From the NCBI GenBank assembly GCA_913774955.1, contig CAJYKV010000015.1:1-64000 (forward strand): 64,000 bases of DNA, written 5' to 3'. The notes under the pieces were generated by a model. That model was not told the DNA's origin and searched no databases. It saw only the letters and a program-made list of their open reading frames with translations. A program made the position numbers and the translations under genes. Source of the DNA: an uncultured Acidovorax sp. (lineage in GTDB: Bacteria; Pseudomonadota; Gammaproteobacteria; Burkholderiales; Burkholderiaceae_C). This document shows, piece by piece, positions 44,621 through 54,679 of this stretch; the stretch's first letter is position 1; the number at the start of each line of letters is the position of its first letter.

Positions 44621-45856
44621 ATGCCTTCCCGGACCTCCCCGACCATGATGGTGCAACACCCCTCCCTTTCCGCGCGGCGCCGCGCCGTGCGCGGCCTGGT
44701 GGCCGTGGCCGCCCTGGGCGCCGCCTGCGCCCTGCTGCCCGGCTGCGGCAAATCCGCCGCCGATGCGGCCGCCGCCCCGCCCGAACCCGCGCCCCCCGTG
44801 GTGCAGTCGGGCCAACTGCGCTTTCCCTCCGGACATCCGCAACTCGCCCTGCTGGGCACGGTGGAGGCGCGCGCCGCCAAGGACGTGGCGGTGGACCTGC
44901 CCGCCCGGCTGGTCTGGAACGAAGAGCGCACCCAACGCATCTACCCGGCCTTCGCCGGCCGCGTGACCACCATCCAGGCCGACCTGGGCCAGTCGGTCAA
45001 GGCCGGCGCGCCCCTGGCCCTGCTGGCCTCGCCGGATTTCGGCCAGGCCCAGGCCGACACCGCCAAGGCACAGGCTGGCCAGTCGCTCGCGCAGCAATCG
45101 CTCAAGCGCCAGCGTGAATTGTTCGAGGCCGGCATCATCGCCCGCAAGGATCTGGAGCAGGCCCAGGCCGATGCCGCCGGCGCCCAGGCCGAAGTGGCCC
45201 GCGCCGCGGCCCGCACGCGCCTCTACGGCAGCGCCAGCGGCGTGAACCAGCAGCTGGCCCTCTCCAGCGGCATCGGCGGCGTGGTGGTGGAGCGCAACCT
45301 CAACCCCGGCCAGGAAGTGCGCCCGGACCAGTCCGGTTCGGCGCTCTTCGTGGTGACCGACCCGACTTCCCTCTGGGTGCAGATCGACGCGCGCGAGAGC
45401 GATCTCTCCTCGCTGCGCCCCGGCGACCCGATCACGCTGCAGGTGCCGGCCTATCCCGGCGCGACCTTCACCGGCAAGGTCACGGCCACGGCCGACGCGA
45501 TCGACCCCGGCACGCGCACGATCAAGGTGCGCGGCGTGGTGCCCAATCCTGACCGCCGCCTGAAGGCCGAGATGCTGGCCACCGCGCGCGTGCAGGAAAG
45601 CCGCGCGGGCGGCGTGGTGGTGCCCGCCAGCGCCATCGTGCTCGACGGCACCCAGCACGTGGTCTACGTGCGCCGCGAGGCCGGCGTGTTCGAGCCGCGC
45701 AAGGTCGAACTGGCCCAGGAAGGCCCGGCCGAGGTCATCGTGGCCAGCGGCCTGCAGCCCGGTGACGCCGTGGTGAACCAGAACGCGCTGCTGCTGGCGC
45801 GCCAGTTCCAGTCCATGACCGAAGACGCCGCCGCCGCGAAGAAAGCGACCCCATGA
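44621..45856 (+). CDS. CzcB-type RND efflux periplasmic adaptor
   Basis: A 411-residue membrane-fusion protein. LLPGC at Cys42 is a lipobox, so it is probably an inner-membrane lipoprotein. Barrel-sandwich and hairpin regions follow: GRVTTIQADLGQSVKAGAPLALL (given in part), a coiled-coil QAQADTAKAQAGQSLAQQSL, then NPGQEVRPDQSGSALFVV. It links the RND pump to the outer-membrane factor. ATG 44621 is used; 44645 is a possible shorter start. It overlaps the pump gene by 4 bp. Confidence 0.87.
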   Translation: MPSRTSPTMMVQHPSLSARRRAVRGLVAVAALGAACALLPGCGKSAADAAAAPPEPAPPVVQSGQLRFPSGHPQLALLGTVEARAAKDVAVDLPARLVWNEERTQRIYPAFAGRVTTIQADLGQSVKAGAPLALLASPDFGQAQADTAKAQAGQSLAQQSLKRQRELFEAGIIARKDLEQAQADAAGAQAEVARAAARTRLYGSASGVNQQLALSSGIGGVVVERNLNPGQEVRPDQSGSALFVVTDPTSLWVQIDARESDLSSLRPGDPITLQVPAYPGATFTGKVTATADAIDPGTRTIKVRGVVPNPDRRLKAEMLATARVQESRAGGVVVPASAIVLDGTQHVVYVRREAGVFEPRKVELAQEGPAEVIVASGLQPGDAVVNQNALLLARQFQSMTEDAAAAKKATP

Positions 45857-48800
45857 AGCGCCTGATCCATTACGCGCTGCACCAGCCGCTCTTCATCGTG
45901 CTGGGCACGCTGCTGTTCGCGCTGGCAGGCGTCATCGCCTTCAAGAACCTGTCGGTGGAGGCCTTCCCCGACGTGACCGACACCCAGGTCACCGTGATCG
46001 CGCTCTTTCCCGGCCGTGCGCCGGAAGAGGTCGAGAAGCAGGTCACGCTGCCCATCGAAACCGCGCTGGCCGGCCTGCCCAACTCCATCCGCGTTTTCTC
46101 GCACACGCAGTTCGGCCTGTCGTTCACCGTGGTCACGTACGACGACGCGGCCAACGTGAACATCGTGCGCCAGCAGGTGGCCGAGCGGCTCTCCACCATC
46201 GACCTGCCGCAGGGCGTGCAGGCCGAGATCGCGCCCAACGCCACGCCGGTGGGCGAGATCATGCGCTACCGCCTCAAGGGCGACGGCCTGACCACCACCG
46301 ACATCCGCACCATCGAGGACTGGACCGTGGAGCGCGCGCTGCGCCAGGTGCCCGGCGTGGCCGACGTGGTGGCCATGGGCGGCGCCATCAAGCAGTACGA
46401 AGTGCAGCCCGACATGGACAAGCTGCGCGCGTACAAGGTGAGCTTCCAGAACCTGCTGGACGTGCTGGGCCGCGGCAACGCCAACGCCGGCGGCAGCTAC
46501 GTGGCGCAGGGCGCGCAGCAATACACCATCCGCGGCCTGGGGCTGCTGCGCTCGGCCGAGGACATCGGCCGCATCGTGGTCGCGTCCCGCGGCGGCACGC
46601 CCGTGCTGATCCGCGACATCGCCCAGGTGCGCATCGGCGCCGTGCCGCAGCTCGGCGTGGTGGGCCAGGACCAGGACGACGACATCGTCACCGGCATCGT
46701 GGTGATGCGCAAAGGCGAGAACCCGAGCGTGGTGCTCAAGGGCGTGAAGGACAAGATCGCCCAGCTGAACGAACGCGGCCTGCCGCCGGGCGTGCAGATC
46801 GTGCCCTTCTACGACCGCACCTGGCTGATGGACAAGACCCTCACCACCGTGTTCCACAACCTGGTGGAAGGCGCGCTGCTGGTGTCGCTGGTGCTCTACA
46901 TCTTCCTGTCGAACCTGCGCGCCAGCCTGGCCGTGGTGGTCATCATCCCGCTCGCCCTGCTCTCCACCTTCATGGGCCTGAAGATCATGGGCGTGCCGGC
47001 CAACCTGCTGAGCCTGGGCGCGATGGACTTCGGCATCATCGTGGACGGCGCGGTGATCGTGATCGAGAACATCATGCACCGCCTGGCCGAGCGCGGCGAG
47101 GACATGGACGACCGCGACCGGCGTGACACCATCATCGAGGCCGCGGGCGAGGTCGGCCGGCCCACGCTGTTCTCGATGCTGATCATCATCGCGGCGCACA
47201 TCCCGATCTTCGCGCTGCAGCGCCACGAAGGCCGCATCTTCCAGCCCATGGCGCTGTCGGTCACCACCGCCCTCATCGGCTCGCTGATCTTCTCGCTCAC
47301 GCTGGTGCCGCTCCTGGCCTACTGGCTGCTGCGCCGCAAGCTGCCGCACGGCGACAACCGCGTGGTGACGCGCGCCAAGCGCCTCTACGCGCCGGTGCTC
47401 GACTGGGCGCTGGAGCGCCGCCGCACGGTGGTCATCATCGCGCTGGCCGTGTTCGGCGTGGCCATGGTCGCCGCCGCGCGCCTGGGCTCGGAATTCCTGC
47501 CCGAACTGGACGAAGGCACGACCTGGGTGAACTTCAGCCTCTCGCCCAACGTTTCCACCGCCGAGGCCTCGCGCATCCTGCGCATGGCGCGCAAGGCCCT
47601 GCTGTCGGTGCCCGAGGTGCGCACCACCGTCTCCAAGGCCGGCCAGCCGGAAGACGGCACCGACCCCAAGACCATCTCCATGGCCGAAATCTTCGTGGAC
47701 CTGAAGCCCGAGGACCAGTGGCGCGCCGGCATGACGCGCGCGAAGATCACCGAGGAGATGGGCCGCGCGCTCTCCGCCATCCCCGGCATCGACCCGGCGT
47801 TCTCGCAGCCGATCCGCGACAACGTGCTCGAATCGATCTCGCAGATCAAGGGCCAGATCGTGATCAAGCTGGCCGGTGACGACCTGGTCGAGATGAAGCG
47901 CATCACGGAAGAGATCGCCCGCGAGGTCAAGCAGGTGCAGGGCGTGGCCCGCGCCGAGATCGACCGAGAAGGCCAGGTGCCGCAGCTGCTGATCGACATC
48001 GACCGCGACCGCGCCGCGCGCTACGGCCTGAACGTGAGCGACATCCAGGACGTGATCGAGGCGGCGCTCGCCGGCAAGGCCGCCACCAACCTGTGGGAAG
48101 GCGAGCGCAAGTTCGCCGTGGCCGTGCGCCTGCCGCGGGACGAGCGCACCATCGCCAACCTGCCGCGCACGCCCATCGCCACGCCGGACGGCGGCTACGT
48201 GCAGCTGGGCGACGTCGCGAAGATCCGGGAAAGCGCGGGCGCCATGAACATCGCCCGCGAGGCCGGCCGCCGCACCACGGCCATCGGTATCTTCATCGCC
48301 GGGCGCGACATGGGCTCCGTCGTGGCCGACATGAAGGCCCGCGTGGAGAAGAACGTGAAGATCCCCGAGAACTACCAGATCAACTGGTCGGGCGAGTTCG
48401 AGAACCAGGAACGCGCGATGAAGCGCCTCTCGGTGGTCGTGCCGATCTCGCTGCTGCTGATCTTCGTGCTGCTGTTCGACGCCTTCAAGTCGGTGAAGAT
48501 GGCCTCGCTCATCCTGCTGAACGTGCCCCTGGCGCTCATCGGCGGCTTCGTGGCGCTCTGGGTCTTCGGCATCCCGCTGTCGGTGTCGGCCGCCATCGGC
48601 TTCATCGCGCTCTCGGGGCAGGCCGTGCTCAACGGCGTGGTGATGCTCTCGGTGTTCCAGCAACTGCAGGCCGGCGGCGCCAGCGTGGTCGAGGCCGTGC
48701 GCCAGGGCTCGATGCAGCGCCTGCGCACCGTGCTCATGACGGCGATGCTCGCCATGCTGGGCCTGCTGCCCATGGCCCTCTCGCACGAGATCGGATCGGA

Positions 48801-48939
48801 AACGCAGCGCCCCCTGGCCATCGTGGTGATCGGCGGCCTGGTGACGGCCACGATGCTCACGCTGGTGGTGCTGCCGGCGCTGTACGTGGCGTGGTTCGGG
48901 CCGAAGAAGGGGCAGGAGGAGCCCGGCGTGCTCGCGTAA
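45853..48939 (+). CDS. CzcA-type heavy-metal RND efflux pump
   Basis: A 1028-residue heavy-metal-efflux RND transporter with twelve helices and two large periplasmic domains. FPDVTDTQVTVIALFPGRAPEEVE near the N-terminus (given in part) and GAMDFGIIVDGAVIVIEN in helix 4, with the proton-relay Asp residues, are HME-RND signatures. It exports divalent cations by proton antiport; the Asp-rich helix-4 motif fits Zn/Co/Cd/Ni rather than Cu/Ag, but metal choice is not certain. The operon is followed by a strong terminator. Confidence 0.92.
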   Translation: MKRLIHYALHQPLFIVLGTLLFALAGVIAFKNLSVEAFPDVTDTQVTVIALFPGRAPEEVEKQVTLPIETALAGLPNSIRVFSHTQFGLSFTVVTYDDAANVNIVRQQVAERLSTIDLPQGVQAEIAPNATPVGEIMRYRLKGDGLTTTDIRTIEDWTVERALRQVPGVADVVAMGGAIKQYEVQPDMDKLRAYKVSFQNLLDVLGRGNANAGGSYVAQGAQQYTIRGLGLLRSAEDIGRIVVASRGGTPVLIRDIAQVRIGAVPQLGVVGQDQDDDIVTGIVVMRKGENPSVVLKGVKDKIAQLNERGLPPGVQIVPFYDRTWLMDKTLTTVFHNLVEGALLVSLVLYIFLSNLRASLAVVVIIPLALLSTFMGLKIMGVPANLLSLGAMDFGIIVDGAVIVIENIMHRLAERGEDMDDRDRRDTIIEAAGEVGRPTLFSMLIIIAAHIPIFALQRHEGRIFQPMALSVTTALIGSLIFSLTLVPLLAYWLLRRKLPHGDNRVVTRAKRLYAPVLDWALERRRTVVIIALAVFGVAMVAAARLGSEFLPELDEGTTWVNFSLSPNVSTAEASRILRMARKALLSVPEVRTTVSKAGQPEDGTDPKTISMAEIFVDLKPEDQWRAGMTRAKITEEMGRALSAIPGIDPAFSQPIRDNVLESISQIKGQIVIKLAGDDLVEMKRITEEIAREVKQVQGVARAEIDREGQVPQLLIDIDRDRAARYGLNVSDIQDVIEAALAGKAATNLWEGERKFAVAVRLPRDERTIANLPRTPIATPDGGYVQLGDVAKIRESAGAMNIAREAGRRTTAIGIFIAGRDMGSVVADMKARVEKNVKIPENYQINWSGEFENQERAMKRLSVVVPISLLLIFVLLFDAFKSVKMASLILLNVPLALIGGFVALWVFGIPLSVSAAIGFIALSGQAVLNGVVMLSVFQQLQAGGASVVEAVRQGSMQRLRTVLMTAMLAMLGLLPMALSHEIGSETQRPLAIVVIGGLVTATMLTLVVLPALYVAWFGPKKGQEEPGVLA

Positions 48940-48960
48940 TACCGATCAGTGGTCGGTAGG

Positions 48961-49006
48961 CAAGGCCTGTTCGCGCGGAGGCGGCTCCGCGGGACAGGCC
49001 TTTTTT
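48961..49006 (+). terminator. Rho-independent terminator after the efflux operon
   Basis: AAGGCCTGT...ACAGGCCTT with an inner CGCGGAG/CTCCGCG stem forms a long hairpin followed by a T6 tract. It lies 22 bp after the RND pump stop. Confidence 0.9.
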
Positions 49007-49231
49007 CTTGTCGCTGGAAAGCGGCGGATGGAAACGGCGCCTCACGGGCTTGCCACGAGGGTTCGACTTCATCCAACCCTCGGCTTATGCAAAGCATGAA
49101 TGAAAGTTACGTGATATTGCCAACGTTGAGGCTACCTTCGCTTTCTCGAACTTCACATGCGCTGATCCAGAAAACCTCAGGGTGGCCCATCACTGGATCC
49201 TGACATCCATAAAACTGGGAGAAGCAAAAAA

Positions 49232-49721
49232 ATGCCAACGTTTTTACAGCTGTGGGAAAATCACCCTAACGTCAAAGGGGATGGGCCATTGCTCGACAAA
49301 GCAGTTTATGAAAACCAATGCGCGATCAATATGTCGGCAGCTCTTATAAGAGCTGGGGTGGATATGAAGACCTATCGTGGCACTTGGTCATGGCAAAAAG
49401 ACCGCGCCAGATATGCCATCAGGGCGGAAGAACTTGCCAACTGGCTCGCAGGCGGGGCCTCACGTTTGCCAGCAAAGCTGACCAAATACAATGACGAGGA
49501 GACTTCAGAAGCCTTCGAAAAAGTGGACCATAAAAAGGGAATCATCTTTTTTAAAGATTATTATGGGCCAGGAATGACGGGGGGATCATATCGATCTATA
49601 CAACGGGAGCAGGATGGCAGAAGTTTTTTCCTGGTTTCGCATTCATGCCAGGATATCATTGAGCGGCGTCTGGAGCGACTTCAGAAAAGCGAAATCGATC
49701 TGGTTCTGGGAACTACCGTGA
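49232..49721 (+). pseudogene. tae4: Second Tae4-type amidase, frameshifted at a G6 run
   Basis: The reading frame begins MPTFLQLWENHP and has ENQCAINM (Cys30), AEELANWL and KGIIFFKDYYGPG, all Tae4 blocks. At the G6 run 49579-49584 the frame shifts. Removing one G restores GDHIDLYNG (His119) and an end in SIWFWELP with stop at 49719-49721, matching the first copy's WFWETV ending. As written, translation instead loses the catalytic His and continues in frame into the downstream membrane gene, giving a 232-residue hybrid. Mutation, sequencing error and phase-variable slippage are all possible. Low GC marks it as acquired. Ribosome site GGGAGAAG. Confidence 0.85.
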
Positions 49722-49930
49722 AACGCTTTTTCTACACATTACTTGGTGCGGCCGTGGGGAGCGTGCTGTCGTATCTTCTGGCAGACATATTTACCCGATG
49801 GTATGGCCCCCGCTATATAAAATCCGACTCAGCTATCAATGATATATATGTTATTTGCTTAGCCTTCATGGCTATCTGCTTAGTCGCCGGGGCAATAATG
49901 GGATTTCGCCGATCGCGCAAACGTACTTGA
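49718..49930 (+). CDS. Small two-helix membrane protein after tae4
   Basis: A 70-residue protein with two hydrophobic segments (about 6-26 and 42-63) and a basic C-terminus (FRRSRKRT). GTG 49718 overlaps the restored tae4 stop as GTGA, exactly as a GTG does in the first module at 717. Sequence similarity to the first module's membrane protein is weak but topology and placement match. In the frame as sequenced it is fused to the truncated amidase. Candidate immunity or accessory protein; not recognised. Confidence 0.6.
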   Translation: MKRFFYTLLGAAVGSVLSYLLADIFTRWYGPRYIKSDSAINDIYVICLAFMAICLVAGAIMGFRRSRKRT

Positions 49931-49994
49931 TTTATCTGTGGAACACCTGTACTCGATCCATAAATCTGATTAATTCATAGCCCATCAGGGAATA

Positions 49995-50429
49995 TTGTTA
50001 AAATATTTTTTATTTTTCGCATTAATATTTTCTGCGTACGTAACTGAAGCCTCATCGAATCCCCTCGATTTCGAACGTGCTTTGCGCAGGGAATGCAGCG
50101 CACACTCCCAGGTTGGAATGCGTGATTGCCTTTCGAAAAAGGCTGCAGATAGCCAGGATGATTTACGACACGCACGCGATGATGCAATCAGCACCCTGTC
50201 GAAATGGGATGAGGATGCCCAATATGCCGTCCGAGCTAAGGCAGAACTGGCTGCATCCGATAAGGTTTTCAAGAAGTACCGCAATGCCCACTGCAAATTC
50301 CGGGCATCCCTTGGCGGAGGAGGCGCCGGCAATTCTCGTGAAATCTTGCGTTTGGCATGTATTGCAGAACTCAACGGCATCAGGGTCCGCCAGTTGCGCG
50401 ACGCCGTCGCAGGCCTACCCCTGAAGTAG
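49995..50429 (+). CDS. LprI-like (DUF1311) exported protein
   Basis: A 144-residue protein with a signal peptide (MLKYFLFFALIFSAYVTEASS). The mature part has the LprI/DUF1311 Cys pattern: RRECSAHSQVGMRDCLSKKA, then KYRNAHCKF and RLACIAELNGIRVRQL. Mycobacterial LprI inhibits lysozyme. In this place, right after a peptidoglycan-amidase gene, it may protect the cell wall as an immunity-type protein; that is a hypothesis. The start is TTG with AGGGA just upstream. Strongly AT-rich at the 5' end, unlike the flanking DNA. Confidence 0.75.
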   Translation: MLKYFLFFALIFSAYVTEASSNPLDFERALRRECSAHSQVGMRDCLSKKAADSQDDLRHARDDAISTLSKWDEDAQYAVRAKAELAASDKVFKKYRNAHCKFRASLGGGGAGNSREILRLACIAELNGIRVRQLRDAVAGLPLK

Positions 50430-50529
50430 TCTAGAGTTCAGAGCCATCTCCGAATAACGCCGGGTAGCGGGAAAATCCGTTCCGCCCGGCAGCTGAGGCA
50501 GGAAGCAGGGCCCCCGCCTCCCCTTGCCC

Positions 50530-52206
50530 TCAAGCAGACAGCAACGCCGTCCGCCCTCCGGCTGGCAGCGCCGCCGCATCACCATAGCCAGAAGCAGACG
50601 CCGGACCGGACGCTCCCATGCCATAGCCCCCTGCCGTGGCCGCATCGTCCAATTGGAACTGCTGCACCACTTGCGACAGCCGCGCGGCCTGTTCGCGCAG
50701 GGACTGGGCGGCGGCGGCGGATTCCTCCACCAGCGCGGCGTTCTGCTGGGTCATGCGGTCGATCTCGCCCACCGAGCTGTTGACCTGCCCGATGCCCGAA
50801 GACTGCTCGGCGGACGCGGAAGTGATCTCGCCGATGATGTCCGAGACGCGCTGCACGCTCTCCACGATCTCCTTCATGGCGGTGCCGGCGTCCTCCACGT
50901 GGCGCACGCCGCCGTTCACGGCCGTCACGCTGGAGCTGATGAGGCCCTTGATCTCGCTGGCCGCCTGGGCGCTGCGCTGCGCGAGGCTCCGCACCTCGCC
51001 GGCCACCACCGCGAAGCCGCGGCCCTGCTCGCCGGCCCGGGCCGCTTCCACAGCGGCGTTCAGCGCCAGGATGTTGGTCTGGAAGGCGATCGAGTCGATC
51101 AGGCCGATGATGTCGCCGATCTTGCGGCTGGAGGCCGAGATCTCGTGCATGCTGGCCACGGCCTGTTCCACCACGCTGCCGCCGCGCGTCGCGATGCCCG
51201 AGGCGGAGGCGACGAGCTGGTTCGCCACCTGCGAGGACGATGCCGTCTGCTGCACGGTGGCCGTGAGCTGCGACAGCGAGGCCACGGCCTCCTGCGCATT
51301 GCTGGCCGTCTGCTCGGTGCGGGACGACAGATCCTGGTTGCCGGACGCGATCTCCTGGCTCGCCGTGGCGATGCTGCCGCTCGCATCGCGCACCTGCGAC
51401 ACGAGGGCGCTCAGGCCCTGCTGCATGCCCTGCAGCGAACGCTGCAGGTCGGCCACTTCGTCGCGGCCCTCCACGTGCATGCGCTGCGACAGATCGCCGC
51501 CGGCGATGGCCTGCGCCATGTGCCGCGCCTCCACCAGCGGGCGGCAGATGGAAATCATGTTCAGCAGCGTGAGCGGCACCACCACCACCACGGTGATCAG
51601 CACCGCCAGCGCGAACAGCCACTTGGTCTGCTCGGACACGGTCTGCTGGCGCTCGGTCACGGCCGCGACTTCCTTGCGCATGGCCTCGTTGAGCTGCACC
51701 AGCAGCTTGTCGGCCTCGGCGAACTCCGCGATGGCCTTGGTGCTCATGCGGTTGGCGATGGTGGCGCTGTCGTAGCCGCCGGCCTCGAGCTGTCGCGCGA
51801 TGCTCGCGAACTGCGCGCCGTAGGCATCCAGGCGCTTCACGATGTCGCTGGCCAGCCGGTTGTCGGTGTCCTGTCCGCTTTGCTGGAAGGTGGCAGTCAC
51901 TTTCTTCGCGCGATCCAGGCTGGCCAGCCAGGCGGCATGCGCCTTCTGCACGCCCTCCGGCTTCTCGTACTGGATGATCATGTCCTTCTCGTACTGGCGG
52001 ATGGCACCCATCTCGCCGCGCAGTTCGGCCATGGCGCTCACTTGCGCGAACGAGTGGCCGATGAAGTCCTCGCTCATCGCGTGGATGCGGAACATGCCCA
52101 GCATGCCCGCCCCGCCCAGCAGGCCCAGCAGACCCAGTACGACACCGATGGCCCCCAGCATGCGGACACGGATGGTGAACCCGCGCATGAGCGAATCTAA
52201 CTTCAT
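50530..52206 (-). CDS. Methyl-accepting chemotaxis protein
   Basis: A 558-residue chemoreceptor. Transmembrane helices lie near residues 13-37 and 195-217. The four-helix-bundle periplasmic sensor (MCP_1/Tar-like) is between them. A HAMP domain follows, then the signalling hairpin with the conserved tip IDSIAFQTNILALNAAVEAARAGEQGRGFAVVA (given in part). It controls flagellar rotation through CheA; ligand unknown. Monocistronic, with no che genes nearby. Confidence 0.93.
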   Translation of the reverse strand: MKLDSLMRGFTIRVRMLGAIGVVLGLLGLLGGAGMLGMFRIHAMSEDFIGHSFAQVSAMAELRGEMGAIRQYEKDMIIQYEKPEGVQKAHAAWLASLDRAKKVTATFQQSGQDTDNRLASDIVKRLDAYGAQFASIARQLEAGGYDSATIANRMSTKAIAEFAEADKLLVQLNEAMRKEVAAVTERQQTVSEQTKWLFALAVLITVVVVVPLTLLNMISICRPLVEARHMAQAIAGGDLSQRMHVEGRDEVADLQRSLQGMQQGLSALVSQVRDASGSIATASQEIASGNQDLSSRTEQTASNAQEAVASLSQLTATVQQTASSSQVANQLVASASGIATRGGSVVEQAVASMHEISASSRKIGDIIGLIDSIAFQTNILALNAAVEAARAGEQGRGFAVVAGEVRSLAQRSAQAASEIKGLISSSVTAVNGGVRHVEDAGTAMKEIVESVQRVSDIIGEITSASAEQSSGIGQVNSSVGEIDRMTQQNAALVEESAAAAQSLREQAARLSQVVQQFQLDDAATAGGYGMGASGPASASGYGDAAALPAGGRTALLSA

Positions 52207-52310
52207 GATTGCCTTCCTCTAATCCCCCCAACCCGGCGATGCGGGCTGGCTATGAATGAAACAAAACGTAGCCGAATGAGGGGCAAGCGTAACCGAACGG
52301 AGAGTAATTC

Positions 52311-54617
52311 TCAAAGACGCCAGCGCTTCAACAGCAGCGCATTGGCCATCACGCTCACAGAGCTGAGCGCCATCGCGGCTCCGGCCACCACCGGGCTCAG
52401 ATAGCCCAGCGCGGCAAGGGGAATGCCGGCCACGTTGTACGCGAAGGCCCAGAACAGGTTCTGCCGGATCTTGGCCACCGTGCGGCGTGACAGGTCGAGC
52501 GCTGCCGCCACCAGCGCGGGATCGCCACGCATGAGCGTGATGCCCGCGGCATGCATCGCCACGTCGGTGCCGTTGCCCATGGCGATGCCCACGTCGGCCG
52601 CCGCCAGCGCCGGAGCATCGTTCACGCCATCGCCCACCATGGCGACCGTGCGGACCCCCGATGCACCCGCACCCTGCGCACCGTCGCGTTGGAGCCGCGC
52701 CACGTGCGCCGCCTTGTCGGCGGGCAGCACCTCGGCGATCACCTCGCCCGCTTCAGGACGCAGCCCCAGCCGCCGTGCCATCGCCTCGGCCGCGCCGCGG
52801 TTGTCGCCCGACAGCATCGCCACCCGCAGCCCGCGCGCGCGCAGGGTGTCGATCACGGCGGCCGCGCCGGGCTTGGGTTCGTCGCCAAAGGCCAGCAACG
52901 CACGCACCGCGTCGCCGCCGCCGGACAGCCGTTCCGCCAGGGCCGACACCGTCGCACCGCCGTCCTGCAGCGCCTGCGCGCGTGCGGCCAGGGCGGCCGG
53001 CACCTCGGCGCCCAGCGACTCCATCCAGCGCAGGCTGCCCAGGCGCCAGGACGCGCCGCCCGCCCGCCCCTCCGTGCCCCGGCCCGGCACGGCCCGCACC
53101 GCGTCGGCCGCTGCCGGAAGGGCTCCGCCGCGCTCGCGCACGGCCTGCAGCGTGGCATGCGCGAGCGGATGTTCGCTGCCCGCCTGCAGCGCGGCCGCGA
53201 CCGCCAGCAGCCGCTGCGCGTCGTACCCGGGTGCCGCCTCGAAGGCCTGCAGGCGCGGCCGGCCGAGCGTGAGCGTGCCCGTCTTGTCGAACACCACGGT
53301 GTCCACGCGGTGGGCCGTCTCCAGCGCTTCCGCATCCTTGATGAGGATGCCGTGCCGCGCGGCCACGCCCGTGCCCGCCATGATCGCGGCCGGCGTCGCC
53401 AGGCCCAGCGCGCAGGGGCAGGCGATCACCAGCACCGCCACCGCGTGGATCAGCGCGGCCTCGATGCCGTCACCCGCCCACAGCCATCCCAGCAGCGTGC
53501 ACAGCGCCAGCGCCAGCACCACCGGCACGAACACCGCAGAGACCCGGTCCACCAGCCGCTGGATCGGCGCCTTGGCGGCCTGCGCGTCCTCCACCAGGCG
53601 GATGATGCGCGCCAGCACCGTCTCCGCTCCCACGGCCGTCACCTGCACCACCACGCGGCCGTCGCCGTTCACCGAGCCGCCCGTCACCGCATCGCCCGGA
53701 TTCCGCGCCACCGGCAGGGGCTCGCCGGTGAGCATCGATTCATCCACCTGCGTGTGCCCTTCGAGCACCGTCCCGTCCACCGGCAGGCGCTCTCCGGGGC
53801 GCACGGCGATGCGGTCGCCCGCCATCAGCTCGGCCACGGCCACGTCCACCTCGCCGTCCGGGCCGATCCAGTGCGCGGCCTCGGGCCGCAGCGCATGCAG
53901 CGCGCGGATCGCTTCCGTGGTCTGCCGCTTGGCGCGCGCCTCCAGCCACTTGCCCAGCAGCACCAGCGTGATCACCACGGACGAGGCCTCGAAATACAGG
54001 TGCGGCGCATGGTTCCCTCCGCCGCCGTGCGCGGCCGTGAGCCAGAGCCACAGCGACAGGCCATAGGCCGCGCTGGTGCCGATGGCCACCAGCAGATCCA
54101 TGTTGCCGGCGCGTGCCCGCAGCGCGTGCCAGCCCGCGCGGTAGAAGCGCGCGCCCAGCACGAACTGCACGGGCGTGGCCAGCAGCCACTGCAGCCAGGC
54201 CGGCGGCATCCAGTCCTGCCCCGCCAGGCCGCCCAGCATCGGCAGCACCAGCGGCAGCGACAGCGCGATCCCCGCCGCCACCGGACCGAAGCCGGCCCAG
54301 GGCGAAGACGCCTCCGGCGGCTCCAGCGCGTCCGCCGCGCGCGGCTCGTAGCCGGCATGGCGCACGGCGCGGCGCAGCAGCCCGTCCATGGCATCGGGCT
54401 CCGTTCCGGCCGGCGCACCATAGACGATGTGCGCACGCTCGGTCGCGAGGTTGACCTCGGCACTGCGCACGCCGGGCACCTTGCGCAGCGCGCGCTCCAC
54501 GCGGCCCGAACAGCTCGCGCAGGTCATGCCGCCGATGCCCAGGTCCAGCGACCGCTCCGCCAGCGCGGCAGCCGTGCCGCCGGGAGACGGAGAAAGGGAG
54601 GAAGATGAATCAGCCAT
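52311..54617 (-). CDS. copA: Copper-exporting P1B-type ATPase CopA
   Basis: A 768-residue P1B ATPase. One N-terminal heavy-metal domain ([13 protein letters not shown], Cys33/Cys36) is followed by eight helices, the TGE loop ([10 protein letters not shown]), the CPC metal site (Cys400-Pro-Cys402) and DKTGT with phospho-Asp444, and [10 protein letters not shown]. This pattern is specific for Cu(I) export. It diverges from copZ-cueR and has its own CueR-type promoter. Confidence 0.94.
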   Translation of the reverse strand: MADSSSSLSPSPGGTAAALAERSLDLGIGGMTCASCSGRVERALRKVPGVRSAEVNLATERAHIVYGAPAGTEPDAMDGLLRRAVRHAGYEPRAADALEPPEASSPWAGFGPVAAGIALSLPLVLPMLGGLAGQDWMPPAWLQWLLATPVQFVLGARFYRAGWHALRARAGNMDLLVAIGTSAAYGLSLWLWLTAAHGGGGNHAPHLYFEASSVVITLVLLGKWLEARAKRQTTEAIRALHALRPEAAHWIGPDGEVDVAVAELMAGDRIAVRPGERLPVDGTVLEGHTQVDESMLTGEPLPVARNPGDAVTGGSVNGDGRVVVQVTAVGAETVLARIIRLVEDAQAAKAPIQRLVDRVSAVFVPVVLALALCTLLGWLWAGDGIEAALIHAVAVLVIACPCALGLATPAAIMAGTGVAARHGILIKDAEALETAHRVDTVVFDKTGTLTLGRPRLQAFEAAPGYDAQRLLAVAAALQAGSEHPLAHATLQAVRERGGALPAAADAVRAVPGRGTEGRAGGASWRLGSLRWMESLGAEVPAALAARAQALQDGGATVSALAERLSGGGDAVRALLAFGDEPKPGAAAVIDTLRARGLRVAMLSGDNRGAAEAMARRLGLRPEAGEVIAEVLPADKAAHVARLQRDGAQGAGASGVRTVAMVGDGVNDAPALAAADVGIAMGNGTDVAMHAAGITLMRGDPALVAAALDLSRRTVAKIRQNLFWAFAYNVAGIPLAALGYLSPVVAGAAMALSSVSVMANALLLKRWRL

Positions 54618-54623
54618 GCCGGC

Positions 54624-54654
54624 ACGTTAACCCCTGACATCATGGCAAGGTCAA
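54624..54654 (-). promoter_or_regulatory. CueR-type promoter of copA
   Basis: On the minus strand, TTGACC (54649-54654) and TAACGT (54624-54629) are separated by 19 bp, the long spacer of MerR-family promoters. Between them lies the dyad ACCTTGCC...GTCAGGGGT. The layout closely follows the E. coli copA promoter (TTGACCTTCCCC...). Confidence 0.8.
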
Positions 54655-54679
54655 GGCCCTGGCGCCGCACGGCCGGCGC

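Noticed and set aside
51472-51487. Other CACGTG-containing sequences in GC-rich genes
   Set aside because: CACGTG is common here; none of these has the TGTTYC/GRAACA arms required for parS.
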